A DNA stretch of 64,000 bases from positions 62,001 to 126,000 of the forward strand of contig NZ_JACIEB010000009.1 in assembly GCF_014196635.1 (NCBI RefSeq), in the 5' to 3' direction. Source of the stretch: Sphingobium fontiphilum (lineage in GTDB: Bacteria; Pseudomonadota; Alphaproteobacteria; Sphingomonadales; Sphingomonadaceae). Under the pieces are notes generated by a model, which was given only the letters and a program-made list of their open reading frames with translations, did no database searches and was not told the origin of the DNA. The position numbers were made by a program, and so were the translations under genes. Of the stretch, positions 47,135 through 56,896 are shown piece after piece; within the stretch, counting starts at the first letter, position 1, and each line of letters starts with the position of its first letter.

Positions 47135-47908
47135 TCAGATGCCGCCGGCGATCGTGGGCCAGCCGGCCTTTTCCAGCGCCGCCTTCAAATCGGCCATGCA
47201 GGCGTCCAGTCCCGCCTGCGAGGTTGATCGGACGACGAAATTGGCGCCCACCCGGCCTTCGCGGAAAAAAGGATAGCTGCCGATCTGGCACCCGTCATGG
47301 CTCCGCTCGGCTTCGCTCAAAAGGTCGGCGATCTCGCTCTCCGCCACCCAGCAACCGATCTGCGCGGACAAGAGCGGCGCGCCGCCCTCCAGCGTGCCGG
47401 TCAGCGCCTCCAGCATCCCGGCGGTGATGTGCGGCACACCCGCCATGATGAAGATATTGCCAAGGCGAATGCCCGGCGCGCCCGACATGCGGTTTTCGAT
47501 GAGGTCCGCGCCCGCGGGCACCCGCGCCATGCGCAGCCGCGCCTCCGTCAGTCCGCCGCGCGTTTCATAATAGCCCGCCAGCATCGCTCGCGCCGCCGGA
47601 TGGACCTCCACCCCCACGCCCAGCGCCATGGCGATGGCGTCGACGGTGATGTCGTCATGCGTCGGACCGATGCCGCCGGTGGTGAACAGATAATCGTTGC
47701 GCGCGCGCAGGGCGTTGACCGCTTCACCAATGGCGTCGCTGTCGTCCGCGACGACGCGCACTTCCCTCAGGCGAATGCCCTGCACGTTCAGCCAGCTCGC
47801 GATCTGGGCGATGTTCCGGTCCTGCGTCCGGCCCGACAATATTTCGTCGCCGATGACAATCAGCGCGGCGGTCCAGATGCGTTCCCGAGCTCCCATGCCA
47901 TCGCCCAT
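47135..47908 (-). CDS. CinA N-terminal-type molybdopterin-binding domain protein
   Basis: 257 residues. The MoaB/MogA-like fold shows VIGDEILSGRTQDRNI and FTTGGIGPTHDDITVDA, typical of the COG1058 part of CinA (nicotinamide-nucleotide pyrophosphatase-like). The C-terminal deamidase domain of full CinA is absent, so this is the single-domain form common in alphaproteobacteria, and ADP-ribose pyrophosphatase activity is the best guess. Start at 47908 or at ATG 47896. It is divergent from map. Confidence 0.85.
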   Translation of the reverse strand: MGDGMGARERIWTAALIVIGDEILSGRTQDRNIAQIASWLNVQGIRLREVRVVADDSDAIGEAVNALRARNDYLFTTGGIGPTHDDITVDAIAMALGVGVEVHPAARAMLAGYYETRGGLTEARLRMARVPAGADLIENRMSGAPGIRLGNIFIMAGVPHITAGMLEALTGTLEGGAPLLSAQIGCWVAESEIADLLSEAERSHDGCQIGSYPFFREGRVGANFVVRSTSQAGLDACMADLKAALEKAGWPTIAGGI

Positions 47909-47985
47909 AGCGGCTGGCGCTGATCCTGCAAAGGGGCCGCGCGGCCCCCTCGCAATATCCGCCCGCCCCTCCTATAGTCATCGCC

Positions 47986-48816
47986 ATGACCGAATATATG
48001 ACGATGACGGCCGACGCGCCGATTTCACGATCCACCGCGATCAAACTGTATGACGAAGCCGGTTTTGCCGGGATGCGCCGGGCCGGGCGCCTCGCCGCCG
48101 AGATACTCGACGCGCTGGTCCCCCATGTCGTGCCGGGCGTATCGACGCAGGAACTGGACGACATCGTCCGTTCCATGACGCTGGCGGGCGGCGGCGTGCC
48201 CGCGACGCTGGGCTATCGCGGCTACACGCACAGTTGCTGCATCAGCCTGAACAACGTCATCTGCCACGGCATTCCGGGCGACTATCGCCTGAAGGAAGGC
48301 GACATCCTCAACATCGACGTGACGCCGCAGGTCGACGGATGGCATGGCGACAGCAGCCGCATGTATATTGTCGGCGAAACCTCCATCAAGGCGCGCCGCC
48401 TGATCGACGTGACCTATGAATGCCTGATGCTGGGCATCGAACAGGCAAGGCCGGGCAATCATCTGGGCGACATCGGCCACGCCATTCAGGTTCATGCCGA
48501 AAAACATCGTTACGGCGTGGTGCGCGACTTTTGCGGCCATGGCCTGGGCAAGGTGTTCCACGACAGCCCCGAAGTGGTGCATGTCGGCCGCCCCCGCACG
48601 GGGCCGGAACTGCGCCCCGGCATGTTCTTCACCATCGAACCGATGATCAACATCGGCAAGCCCGGCATCCGCTTGATGGAGGACGGATGGACGGCGGTGA
48701 CCCGCGACCGCACCCTGTCCGCCCAGTTCGAACATTCGATCGGAATCACCGAAACGGGCTGCGAGATCTTCACCAAAAGCCCCACTGGCCTGGACGCGCC
48801 GCCCTATGTCGGCTGA
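47986..48816 (+). CDS. map: Type I methionine aminopeptidase
   Basis: 276 residues. Catalytic ligands are clear: NVICHGIPGD (His), DILNIDVTPQVDGWHGDSSR (two Asp), DFCGHGLGKVFHDSP (His), FFTIEPMIN (Glu) and QFEHSIGIT (Glu). It removes the initiator Met from nascent proteins. A ~15-residue N-terminal extension (MTEYMTMTADAPISR) precedes the usual domain. Next comes a long gap with the glnB regulatory region. Confidence 0.97.
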   Translation: MTEYMTMTADAPISRSTAIKLYDEAGFAGMRRAGRLAAEILDALVPHVVPGVSTQELDDIVRSMTLAGGGVPATLGYRGYTHSCCISLNNVICHGIPGDYRLKEGDILNIDVTPQVDGWHGDSSRMYIVGETSIKARRLIDVTYECLMLGIEQARPGNHLGDIGHAIQVHAEKHRYGVVRDFCGHGLGKVFHDSPEVVHVGRPRTGPELRPGMFFTIEPMINIGKPGIRLMEDGWTAVTRDRTLSAQFEHSIGITETGCEIFTKSPTGLDAPPYVG

Positions 48817-48858
48817 CCGTGCGGAAGGTGCCCAAAATTGAGGCAGCGCGACAGGAAA

Positions 48859-48877
48859 TTGCACGAAATGCGGGCAA
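48859..48877 (+). promoter_or_regulatory. Possible NtrC enhancer site upstream of glnB
   Basis: TTGCACGAAATGCGGGCAA resembles the NtrC dyad TGCAC(C)-N5-(G)GTGCA in half-site spacing, with an exact left half and two differences in the right. It lies about 55 bases upstream of the sigma-54-like promoter, a suitable enhancer position. A single weak dyad is not conclusive. Confidence 0.4.
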
Positions 48878-48927
48878 TATGGACAAAGAATGGCGCATGG
48901 CCGATGCAGGTTGTGGCGATTCGTTGA

Positions 48928-48944
48928 TTGGCACGGTAATTGAT
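48928..48944 (+). promoter_or_regulatory. Sigma-54-type promoter of glnB-glnA
   Basis: TTGGCACG, GTAA, TTGAT: the -24 GG (48930-48931) and the -12 dinucleotide (GA at 48942-48943) are separated by the required 10 bases, and TGGCACG-N4-TTG is the RpoN consensus, differing only in GC to GA at -12. About 115 bases before glnB, as expected for nitrogen-controlled glnBA. Confidence 0.7.
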
Positions 48945-48950
48945 TGTTAA

Positions 48951-49397
<447 letters not shown>

Positions 49398-49505
49398 GGA
49401 AATTTTCCATTTTGCGGTCGGCGGCGGTGGCTGGCGGACGCAGGGTAATAGTCAAGCAATCACCTTCCCCTTCGGGGGGGAAACATGAGAGAAGGGCAAG
49501 CGCAC

Positions 49506-50918
49506 ATGGCCAATACGCCAAAAGACATTCTCAAGATGATCGAGGAAAAGGAGATCGAGTGGGTCGACGTCCGCTTCACCGATCCCAAGGGCGCTTGGCA
49601 CCACCTGACCATGTGCGCCAGCGTCATTGGCGAAAATGAGCTGACCGACGGCCTGATGTTCGACGGCTCCTCGATCGAGGGCTGGAAGGAAATCAACGAA
49701 TCGGACATGATCCTCAAGCCCGATCTGGACGCGGTCTATATCGACCCGTTCAGCGCGACGCCGATGATGATCCTGGTGTGCGACATCGTCGAACCGGAAG
49801 ACGGCTCGCTCTATTCGCGCGATCCGCGCTCGACCGCCAAGCGCGCCGAAGCCTTCCTGAAGTCGACGGGCCTGGGCGACACCGTCTATATCGGTCCGGA
49901 ACCCGAATTCTTCATGTTCGACAGCGTCGAATTCGACAACACCTACTCGTCGAGCTTTTACAAGCTGGACGACGTCGAATTGCCGACCAACACCGGCACC
50001 AAATATGAAGGCGGCAACATGGGCCACCGCCCGCGCGCCAAGGGCGGTTACTTCCCCGTTGGCCCGGTCGACGTGACCACCGACATCCGCGCCGAAATGG
50101 TGACGACGCTGATGGAAATGGGCCTGCCCATGGACAAGCATCACCACGAAGTCGCCGGTTCGCAGCACGAACTGGGCCTGACCTTCGGCAAGCTGGTGGA
50201 AACCTGCGACCGCATCCAGATCTACAAATATGTCGTGAAGATGGTCGCCCAGGCCTATGGCAAGACCGCCACCTTCATGCCCAAGCCGATCAAGGCCGAC
50301 AACGGGTCGGGCATGCATACCCACATCTCGATCTGGAACGAGGGCAAGAACACCTTCGCCGGCGACGGCTATGCCGGGCTGTCCGACACCTGCCTCTACT
50401 TCATCGGCGGCGTCATCAAGCACGCCAAGGCGATCAACGCCTTCACCAACCCGACCACCAACAGCTACAAGCGTCTGGTGCCCGGCTTCGAAGCCCCCGT
50501 GCTGCTCGCCTACTCGGCGCGCAACCGTTCGGCTTCCTGCCGCATCCCCTATGGCGCTGGCACCAAGGCGAAGCGCGTCGAATTCCGCTTCCCCGATCCG
50601 CTGGCCAACTCCTACCTCGCCACGGCCGCGCTGCTGATGGGGGGCATCGACGGGATCGAAAACAAGATCCATCCCGGCGAAGCCATGGACAAGAACCTCT
50701 ACGATCTGCCGCCGGCCGAACTGTCGCTGGTGCCGACCGTCTGCGGTTCGCTGCGTGAAGCGCTGGAATCGCTCGAAAAGGACCAGGACTTCCTGCTCAA
50801 GGGCGGCGTGTTCACCAAGGACCAGATCGACGCCTATATGGAACTGAAGTGGCCGGAAGTATATCGTTGGGAAATGGCGCCCAGCCCGGTCGAATTCGAC
50901 ATGTATTACAGCGGCTGA
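49506..50918 (+). CDS. glnA: Glutamine synthetase type I
   Basis: 470 residues. It makes glutamine from glutamate, ammonia and ATP. Signatures: [18 protein letters not shown], the ATP site [16 protein letters not shown] run, the metal-binding GPEPEFFMF, and the adenylylation loop [12 protein letters not shown], with the Tyr targeted by GlnE. AGAAGGG lies just upstream of ATG 49506, 109 bases after glnB, so the two are one transcript. A strong terminator follows. Confidence 0.98.
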   Translation: MANTPKDILKMIEEKEIEWVDVRFTDPKGAWHHLTMCASVIGENELTDGLMFDGSSIEGWKEINESDMILKPDLDAVYIDPFSATPMMILVCDIVEPEDGSLYSRDPRSTAKRAEAFLKSTGLGDTVYIGPEPEFFMFDSVEFDNTYSSSFYKLDDVELPTNTGTKYEGGNMGHRPRAKGGYFPVGPVDVTTDIRAEMVTTLMEMGLPMDKHHHEVAGSQHELGLTFGKLVETCDRIQIYKYVVKMVAQAYGKTATFMPKPIKADNGSGMHTHISIWNEGKNTFAGDGYAGLSDTCLYFIGGVIKHAKAINAFTNPTTNSYKRLVPGFEAPVLLAYSARNRSASCRIPYGAGTKAKRVEFRFPDPLANSYLATAALLMGGIDGIENKIHPGEAMDKNLYDLPPAELSLVPTVCGSLREALESLEKDQDFLLKGGVFTKDQIDAYMELKWPEVYRWEMAPSPVEFDMYYSG

Positions 50919-50947
50919 TCCCTTTCTCGGCCGTTTCGTGGGGAAAG

Positions 50948-50984
50948 CCCGGTCGCGCATCGCGCGGCCGGGTTTTTCTTTTTT
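50948..50984 (+). terminator. Rho-independent terminator after glnA
   Basis: CCCGG-T-CGCGC pairing with GCGCG-G-CCGGG (50948-50972), a 3-base loop, then a run of T residues (50973-50984, one C). Eleven base pairs with one wobble. It ends the glnBA transcript. Confidence 0.88.
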
Positions 50985-50998
50985 GCAGCCGATCCTGA

Positions 50999-51766
50999 TC
51001 AGCGCAGGCGGGTGATCCGCCCGAACAGGACATGATAGCCATCGCCCTGCCCGCCCGTGTCGAATGCCGCCATCACCCGCCGCATCACACCCGGCCCAAG
51101 CGGCGCGACGCCATCGCGCGGCACCACCGCGCCAATGCCGCGCAAATGGCCGATCAGCCCGCGCGCGTCGCCGCAATCGAGCGGATAATCCTCGTCAAAG
51201 GCGAAGGCATCGTCAAAGGCCGTCAGGCTGGCGCGCAACCGGTCCAGCGAAGGATAGGCCGGAACCGCCGCCACCGCGCCGCAGACCGCATGCGCCGCCC
51301 GCCAGCGCGCAAAGCTGCGTTCGCCCATGGTGGAAAAGATCAGGCTGCCGCCCGGCCGCAGCAACTCCGCCAACCGCTTGAGCGCCCCATCAAGATCGTC
51401 AAACCACTGAAAAGCCAGACTGGAGAGGATGAGGTCGAACCATTGTCCCTCAAAAGGCGGCGTCTCGCCGTCCATCGCCAGGAACGTGCCGCCGATCATG
51501 GCGTCGCGCGCCGCATGATCGACCATGGCGGGCGCGATATCCGTCACCAGCAAGCGTCCATCGGGCCATTGCCGCTGCAAATGCCGGGTCAGCAGGCCAG
51601 TGCCGCAGCCGATTTCCCAGATATGCGGCGCCCCTTGCCTGTGCTGGCGCGCGGCCAGATCGGCGACCAGCGTTGCTGCGGCGCGTTGCGGCCCGGCATG
51701 GGCCTCATAATCGGTCGCCGCCGCGCCGAAGCTGTCGCTTATCCGTTGCTTGCGCCCGTCAATCAT
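50999..51766 (-). CDS. SAM-dependent methyltransferase, BioC-like (malonyl-ACP methyltransferase)
   Basis: 255 residues with a class-I SAM fold: the SAM loop IWEIGCGTGLLTRHLQRQWP, VTDIAPAMVD, and FDLILSSLAFQWFDDL. The N-terminal QRISDSFGAAATDYEAHAG is typical of BioC, which starts biotin synthesis by methylating malonyl-ACP; no other bio gene lies nearby, so the assignment is by sequence only. Start at ATG 51766; an ATG at 51778 is an alternative. Divergent from the DUF418 gene. Confidence 0.82.
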   Translation of the reverse strand: MIDGRKQRISDSFGAAATDYEAHAGPQRAAATLVADLAARQHRQGAPHIWEIGCGTGLLTRHLQRQWPDGRLLVTDIAPAMVDHAARDAMIGGTFLAMDGETPPFEGQWFDLILSSLAFQWFDDLDGALKRLAELLRPGGSLIFSTMGERSFARWRAAHAVCGAVAAVPAYPSLDRLRASLTAFDDAFAFDEDYPLDCGDARGLIGHLRGIGAVVPRDGVAPLGPGVMRRVMAAFDTGGQGDGYHVLFGRITRLR

Positions 51767-51806
51767 GGCTAGTCGCATGACAGAAACCAGCGTCCCAAGG
51801 AAGCCC

Positions 51807-53045
51807 ATGTCCCCCACCCCATCCCGTGTCGCCGCCATGGACATGCTTCGCGGCGTTGCGGTGCTGGGCATATTGTGGATGAACATCACCGCCTTCGCCC
51901 AGCCCAGCGCCGCTTATCTCAACCCCGCAGCGGCCGGGCCGCTTTCGGCGATGGACAAGATCGTCTGGCTGGTCGGCTTCGTCGTCGTGGACGGCAAGAT
52001 GCGCGCCCTTTTCGCCATGCTGTTTGGCGCGTCGATGCTGCTGGCGATCGACAAGGCGGAAATGGCCGGACGCGACGGGTGGCGCGCCCATGTCCATCGC
52101 GCCATCTGGCTGCTTGTCATCGGCCTCACCCATTATCTGCTGCTCTGGTGGGGCGACATATTGGCCTATTACGCCATCGTCGGCGTTCTTGCCCTGCCGC
52201 TGACGACGCGCGAACCGATGGCGCTCATTAAATGGGCGCTGATCGCCTTTCTGATCCATTTCCTGCTGGTCGCGAGCACGATCGGCGGATTTTATCTGTG
52301 GCAAAGCGCCGCCACGGCGGCCGATGCCGCACCCGCGACCGTGGCGGGCTGGCGCGATTTCACCGCCAGCATGAGCGATCCCGCCAGCACAGCGATACAA
52401 GACGACATCGCCATCCACCGTTCGGGCCTGCCGACGATCATCGCCCACAGGATCGACCTGCTATCCAGCGACTGGCTGCGCGGCCTGCTCTTCACCGGAT
52501 TTGAGATATTCGGTTTCATGGCGCTGGGCATGGCGATGTTGAAAAGCGGCTTCCTGCTGGGCCAATGGGATAGCGAACATTATCGCCAGACGGCGCGCCA
52601 TTGTTTCCTCATCGCCGTCCCGCCGATGCTGGGCATCGGCCTTTGGGTGATCGCGACGGGATTTGAACTCCTGCCGGCAACAGGGGCCGTCATCGCCTGG
52701 TCTTTCCCCTTCCGCATCCCTCTGGCCGTAGGCTGGGCGTCGCTGCTGCTCTGGCTGTTCCGACGCCAGCCCGACGCCGCCGCCTTCATCCGCCTGGGCA
52801 CGGTCGGACGATTCGCCCTTTCCAATTATCTGGGTTCCTCACTGCTGATGACCGCCATCTTCTATGGCTGGGGTATTGGCCTGTTTGCGCGCGTCGGACT
52901 GGCGCAGCAGATGATCTTCGTGCTGGCGGGATGGGCGCTCATCCTCCTGTGGTCCCCGCTGTGGGCCGCCCGTTTCCGAATCGGCCCGGCCGAATGGATC
53001 TGGCGCTGCCTGGCGAGCCGAAAGCTGCAAAAGCTGCGGCTATAG
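51807..53045 (+). CDS. DUF418 family inner-membrane protein
   Basis: 412 residues. The N-terminal hallmark AAMDMLRGVAVLGILWMNI and a mid-length pattern RALFAMLFGASMLLAID fit the DUF418/DUF405 family of multipass proteins. About eight to ten membrane segments are visible; the C-terminal part ends IWRCLASRKL. Function is unknown, possibly transport or lipid-linked. AAGGA precedes ATG 51807; earlier in-frame ATGs at 51765 and 51777 overlap the divergent gene. Confidence 0.85.
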   Translation: MSPTPSRVAAMDMLRGVAVLGILWMNITAFAQPSAAYLNPAAAGPLSAMDKIVWLVGFVVVDGKMRALFAMLFGASMLLAIDKAEMAGRDGWRAHVHRAIWLLVIGLTHYLLLWWGDILAYYAIVGVLALPLTTREPMALIKWALIAFLIHFLLVASTIGGFYLWQSAATAADAAPATVAGWRDFTASMSDPASTAIQDDIAIHRSGLPTIIAHRIDLLSSDWLRGLLFTGFEIFGFMALGMAMLKSGFLLGQWDSEHYRQTARHCFLIAVPPMLGIGLWVIATGFELLPATGAVIAWSFPFRIPLAVGWASLLLWLFRRQPDAAAFIRLGTVGRFALSNYLGSSLLMTAIFYGWGIGLFARVGLAQQMIFVLAGWALILLWSPLWAARFRIGPAEWIWRCLASRKLQKLRL

Positions 53046-53104
53046 GTATTTCTACTATTGCGACCCATTATCAAATTCGCTATCTCTGCCTGCAGGAGAA
53101 AGCG

Positions 53105-53275
53105 ATGGTTGTCTGCGTCTGCAATGCCATAAGGGAAAAGGATCTGAAGGAGGCCGTGCGCGATGGCGCCGACACCCCGTGCAGCGCCTATGCCCGCTTC
53201 GGCCGCCGCCCCAAATGCGGCCAGTGCGTCCCCTTTGCCCGCACCATCATCGCCGCCGAACGCGCCTCCGCCTGA
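53105..53275 (+). CDS. bfd: Bacterioferritin-associated ferredoxin
   Basis: 56 residues. The [2Fe-2S] ligands are in the Bfd pattern: CVCN near the start (CxC) and KCGQC (CxxC) about 33 residues later. It reduces bacterioferritin to release stored iron. GGAG upstream of ATG 53105 is well placed. The bfr gene follows 124 bases downstream on the same strand, matching the usual bfd-bfr order. Confidence 0.92.
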   Translation: MVVCVCNAIREKDLKEAVRDGADTPCSAYARFGRRPKCGQCVPFARTIIAAERASA

Positions 53276-53291
53276 AAGCGCGAAGGTCTCG

Positions 53292-53304
53292 CAATAGCAT
53301 ATTG
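53292..53304 (+). promoter_or_regulatory. Possible iron-responsive palindrome between bfd and bfr
   Basis: CAATA-GCA-TATTG, a perfect 5-base inverted repeat in an AT-rich patch of a GC-rich chromosome, about 30 bases before the predicted bfr -35. It has the look of a Fur/Irr-type operator, but I cannot match it to a precise consensus. Confidence 0.35.
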
Positions 53305-53335
53305 AAATTACGTCCATTTCCTGCTGCTTCCCGCC

Positions 53336-53364
53336 TTAACTTCATCGCGTGAAGGGTCTATAGT
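53336..53364 (+). promoter_or_regulatory. Predicted promoter of bfr
   Basis: TTAACT (53336-53341), a 17-base spacer, TATAGT (53359-53364), 36 bases before the bfr start. Confidence 0.5.
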
Positions 53365-53399
53365 CGCGGGCAACCACGACAACAGGCGGAGCAGTCACC

Positions 53400-53879
53400 A
53401 TGAAGGGCGACCCCAAGGTCATCGATTTCCTCAACGACGCGCTCAAAAATGAGCTGACGGCGATCAACCAGTATTTCCTGCATTACCGGATGCTGGGCCA
53501 TTGGGGCGTCAAGAAGCTCGCCAAGTTTGAATATGAAGAATCGATCGACGAGATGAAACACGCCGACAAGCTGGCGGAGCGCATCCTGTTCCTTGATGGC
53601 CTGCCCAATTTCCAGCTTCTGGGACGTCTGAAAATCGGCGAAACCGTCGAGGAAATCCTGAAGGCCGACCTTGAACTGGAATATGAAGCCTTGCCGCCGC
53701 TGAAGGATGCCATCGCCTATTGCGAACAGATCCGCGATTATGTGTCACGCGACCTCTTCCAGTCGATTCTCGAAAGCGAGGAAGAGCATATCGACACATT
53801 GGAAACCCAGTTCGAAATGATCGAACGCATGGGCATCCAGAATTATATCCAGTTGCAGAGCGAAGCGGCCGAGGATTGA
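53400..53879 (+). CDS. bfr: Bacterioferritin
   Basis: 159 residues. Di-iron ferroxidase ligands lie in [12 protein letters not shown] (Glu) and [15 protein letters not shown] (Glu, His, and the haem-binding Met), with a further Glu/His pair in [13 protein letters not shown]. It stores iron in a 24-subunit shell with haem between dimers. Bfd is encoded just upstream. Its own promoter lies in the bfd-bfr gap, so it can be transcribed apart from bfd. Confidence 0.97.
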   Translation: MKGDPKVIDFLNDALKNELTAINQYFLHYRMLGHWGVKKLAKFEYEESIDEMKHADKLAERILFLDGLPNFQLLGRLKIGETVEEILKADLELEYEALPPLKDAIAYCEQIRDYVSRDLFQSILESEEEHIDTLETQFEMIERMGIQNYIQLQSEAAED

Positions 53880-53901
53880 TCCCGCCGGTTTGCGGACGCC
53901 T

Positions 53902-54309
53902 TTACAACAAGGCGTCCAGTACGCCGATCATCGGCAGATCGGCGGGCGGCATGGCGAGCGCATACATTTGCGCGGGCCGCACCCATGTTAGCGCCGTAGC
54001 GTGCCGGGCTTCCGGCACGCCTTTCCATTTGCGGCAGACATAGAGCAGCAGCAGCAATTGCCGTTCGCCCAGCGGCTCGCTGGCGAACGTCGCCGGGGCG
54101 AGACAGCTTTCATGGGTCTCGATCCCCAGTTCCTCGTGCAACTCGCGCACCAGCGCCGCTTCGGGGGTTTCGCCCGGCTCCACCTTCCCCCCCGGAAATT
54201 CCCACAATCCCGCCATGGATTTACCCGGAGGCCGTTGCTGCAAAAGGACGCGGCCATCGGCGTCGATCAGGGCGACGGCAACGACGAACAATGGTGAGGA
54301 TGGTGACAT
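53902..54309 (-). CDS. mutT: MutT-like Nudix hydrolase (8-oxo-dGTP diphosphatase)
   Basis: 135 residues. The Nudix box GGKVEPGETPEAALVRELHEELG (GX5EX7REUXEEXGU) is exact. With LLQQRPPGKSMAGLWEFPGG it fits MutT, which cleans 8-oxo-dGTP from the nucleotide pool. Start at ATG 54309; a TTG at 54318 is possible. Convergent with bfr. Confidence 0.9.
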   Translation of the reverse strand: MSPSSPLFVVAVALIDADGRVLLQQRPPGKSMAGLWEFPGGKVEPGETPEAALVRELHEELGIETHESCLAPATFASEPLGERQLLLLLYVCRKWKGVPEARHATALTWVRPAQMYALAMPPADLPMIGVLDALL

Positions 54310-54387
54310 GACGTCCAATGAAGGGCTTTCTTAACCCTTCCCGTTTTACAAAGTCGCGGGCGTTCTGCAACCGGGGCGGGTCTGAAC

Positions 54388-54573
54388 ATGCACGCAATGA
54401 TCCAGATGATTAAGAAAATGGCGCTTTTGCGCTGCGAACGCGGTGCGACCGCGGTCGAATATGGGCTCATCATTGCGATGATCGTCCTCGCGCTCATCGC
54501 TGCGCTCAACAACATCGCCAACAAGACAACCGGCATGTGGAACAATGTATCGACAGAGGTTCTGGCCCATTAA
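54388..54573 (+). CDS. Flp family type IVb pilin, copy 1
   Basis: 61 residues. The Flp signature is present: a short leader ending RCERG, then the mature ATAVEYGLIIAMIVLALIAA with the conserved Glu-Tyr pair and a single hydrophobic helix, cut by a prepilin peptidase after Gly. A longer polar tail (GMWNNVSTEVLAH) distinguishes it from copy 2. No tad/cpa assembly genes are in the window. Confidence 0.85.
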   Translation: MHAMIQMIKKMALLRCERGATAVEYGLIIAMIVLALIAALNNIANKTTGMWNNVSTEVLAH

Positions 54574-54722
54574 GATCTGTTAACCAAATAAAAATTACAC
54601 TTCCGAACCGACCATTAAATCTTTTTCAACCGACTGATCGTAAATCAACCCTTGCTGACCTGATCCAAATAATGGGGCGGCCGGGAAATTACGGTTCACA
54701 GTTACCATCAAGGAGACATGAC

Positions 54723-54884
54723 ATGCAGTTCATTCGTAAGATGCTGAAGAACGAAAAGGGCGCCACCGCGATCGAATACGGCCTGATCGCCGCTCTGATC
54801 GCCGTCGCCGCCATCGGCGCTATGACCAGCCTGGGCACCAAGCTGGGCAGCACCTTCAACAACGTCTCGGGCAACCTGAAGTAA
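54723..54884 (+). CDS. Flp family type IVb pilin, copy 2
   Basis: 53 residues with MQFIRKMLKNEKG leader and ATAIEYGLIAALIAVAAIG, the standard Flp pattern, ending NNVSGNLK. AAGGAG (54710-54715) is at ideal distance from ATG 54723. It differs from copy 1 in about half of its residues, so the pair is an old duplication or two subfamilies; the better ribosome site suggests this is the main pilin. A terminator follows. Confidence 0.9.
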   Translation: MQFIRKMLKNEKGATAIEYGLIAALIAVAAIGAMTSLGTKLGSTFNNVSGNLK

Positions 54885-54909
54885 GCCTGAAACGCTTGAA
54901 GCGAACAGC

Positions 54910-54945
54910 AAAAGGGGCGGCGGACCATGGTTCGCCGCCCCTTTT
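54910..54945 (+). terminator. Bidirectional terminator between flp2 and accA
   Basis: AAAAGGGGCGGCG (54910-54922) pairs perfectly with its complement (54933-54945), with A and T flanks on both ends, so it can end the pilin transcript (+) and the accA transcript (-). Confidence 0.85.
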
Positions 54946-54991
54946 CTCATGAGTGCCGATGCGGAAGCCCAGCCATCGGCCCGGCGCGGCT

Positions 54992-55936
54992 TCAGGCCCC
55001 GATAGCCAGGAATTTATCGGCGCGGTCCCGGCGCAAGGCCGCACCGTCCATCACCGACAGAGCATCCAGTTCCTTCGCAATGGCGTCGGCCAGATTGGCG
55101 ATGGCCTCCACCGGCTGACGATGCGCGCCGCCCACAGGTTCGGGCACGATCCGGTCGATGACGCCCAGCGCCTTGAGATGCTGCGCCGTAACCTGCATCG
55201 CCGTCGCCGCATCGCTCGCCTTGTCGGCCGTGCGCCACAGGATGGACGCGCACCCTTCGGGCGAAATCACCGAATAGACGGCATGTTCGAACATCAGCAC
55301 GCGGTTGGCCGCCGCCAGCGCGACCGCGCCGCCTGATCCGCCCTCGCCCACCACGGCCGCGACCATGGGCACGCCCAGCGCCAGACAGGCCTGCGTCGAA
55401 CGGGCGATAGCCTCGGCCTGCCCCCGCTCTTCCGCCTGAATGCCCGGAAATGCGCCCGATGTATCCACCAGAGTCACAACCGGCAGACTGAACCGGTCGG
55501 CCAGTTCCATCAGGCGGATCGCCTTGCGATAGCCCTCGGGCTTCGCCATGCCGAAATTATGGCGCACGCGGCTGGCGGTGTCGTCGCCCTTTTCATGGCC
55601 GATCACCATCAGGCGGCGGTCGCCCAGCGTCGCAAAACCGCCAATGATCGCCTGATCGTCGGCAAAGGCGCGATCACCGGCCAGCGGCATGAAATTGTCG
55701 AACAGACCCGCGACATAATCCTTGAAATGCGGCCTGTCGGGATGGCGGGCGACTTGCGTCTTCTGCCAAGGCGTCAGCTTCGCATAGGTGTCGGCCAGCA
55801 ATTTGCTCGCGCGATCCTCCAGCTTGGCGATTTCGCCGTCAATGTCGATGTCGCCCACGCCCGCCGTGGCGCGCAATTCTGCGATTCGCGCTTCCAATTC
55901 GGCGACCGGCTTTTCAAATTCCAGAAAGCTAACCAT
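54992..55936 (-). CDS. accA: Acetyl-CoA carboxylase carboxyltransferase subunit alpha
   Basis: 314 residues. The carboxyltransferase core reads [37 protein letters not shown] and [14 protein letters not shown], all typical of AccA. It makes malonyl-CoA with AccD and the biotin carboxylase for fatty-acid synthesis. It is followed on the minus strand, upstream, by xerD with a 12-base gap, so the two could be co-transcribed. Confidence 0.98.
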   Translation of the reverse strand: MVSFLEFEKPVAELEARIAELRATAGVGDIDIDGEIAKLEDRASKLLADTYAKLTPWQKTQVARHPDRPHFKDYVAGLFDNFMPLAGDRAFADDQAIIGGFATLGDRRLMVIGHEKGDDTASRVRHNFGMAKPEGYRKAIRLMELADRFSLPVVTLVDTSGAFPGIQAEERGQAEAIARSTQACLALGVPMVAAVVGEGGSGGAVALAAANRVLMFEHAVYSVISPEGCASILWRTADKASDAATAMQVTAQHLKALGVIDRIVPEPVGGAHRQPVEAIANLADAIAKELDALSVMDGAALRRDRADKFLAIGA

Positions 55937-55947
55937 GGCGGATGGCG

Positions 55948-56889
55948 TTAGGGCGCGGGAGGCGTGTCGTCAACGTGGCCCTTGCCTCGATCACGCCCGG
56001 CATGGCGCATGGCGGCCAGAGGATGACGGCTGTTGACCAGATCGACCAGTCGGCGGCTGTCGACATGGGTGTATATCTGCGTTGTGCCAATGTCGGCATG
56101 GCCCAGCATGGATTGCAGCGCGCGCAGATCCGCCCCACCCTCCAGCAAATGGGTGGCAAAGGCGTGGCGCAGCACATGAGGACTGACCCGGTCCGGCCGG
56201 ATGCCGGCGGCGGCGGCCAGTTCCTTCACCATCTGATACAGGCGAATGCGGCTCAGATGCGATTTTCCCGACGGAAACAGCCAGGGCGATTCGGTCGGCA
56301 CATGGGCCAGCCAGTGTCCGATGGCGGCCCGCGCGCAATCCGAAATCGGCACCAGCCTCTCCCGCCCGCCCTTGCCTTTCAGGATCAGGAACGGCCGGTC
56401 AGCGGCCAGCGCCCTGCGGGGCAGGGACACAAGCTCTGTCGCGCGCAGGCCTGACCCGTAAAGAAGCTCGATCAACGTCGCCAGCCGCAGGTCCAGCGGC
56501 GCGGGATGCTCCACCGACAGGCGTTCGGCGATCACCGCGAACAGCCTGTCCACGTCAATAACGCTCATCACCTTGGGCAAGGGGCGGCGCGTCGCGGGGC
56601 GGGCAAGGCCGCTTGCCGGATTGTCCGCCCGCAACCCTTCCTCCTCCAGAAAGGCGTAGAAGGCGCGCAAAGCCGATAATTTGCGCGCCACGCTCGACGC
56701 CGCCAGGCTGGCCCAGGCCTCCGAAAGGCGGGCCAGGTCATCGCGCGACGCTGTCCCCAAGGCCCCGACAACCTCCGCCGCCCGCTCCAGATCGGTGCGA
56801 TAGGCGAGCAACGTGTTGCGCGCCGCGCCGCGTTCCGCCGCCATCATTTCCAGAAAGCGGTCGGTCAGCGCCTGGTCGTCCGGGGTCAT
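55948..56889 (-). CDS. xerD: Site-specific tyrosine recombinase XerD
   Basis: 313 residues. Catalytic pentad visible: Arg in [15 protein letters not shown], Lys in [24 protein letters not shown] (His and Arg), [15 protein letters not shown] (His and nucleophilic Tyr). The N-terminal SAM-like core-binding domain is complete. It resolves chromosome dimers at dif with XerC. Length and completeness mark it as the housekeeping recombinase, unlike the integrase relic near 11,700. Confidence 0.95.
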   Translation of the reverse strand: MTPDDQALTDRFLEMMAAERGAARNTLLAYRTDLERAAEVVGALGTASRDDLARLSEAWASLAASSVARKLSALRAFYAFLEEEGLRADNPASGLARPATRRPLPKVMSVIDVDRLFAVIAERLSVEHPAPLDLRLATLIELLYGSGLRATELVSLPRRALAADRPFLILKGKGGRERLVPISDCARAAIGHWLAHVPTESPWLFPSGKSHLSRIRLYQMVKELAAAAGIRPDRVSPHVLRHAFATHLLEGGADLRALQSMLGHADIGTTQIYTHVDSRRLVDLVNSRHPLAAMRHAGRDRGKGHVDDTPPAP

Positions 56890-56896
56890 CGCCCGG

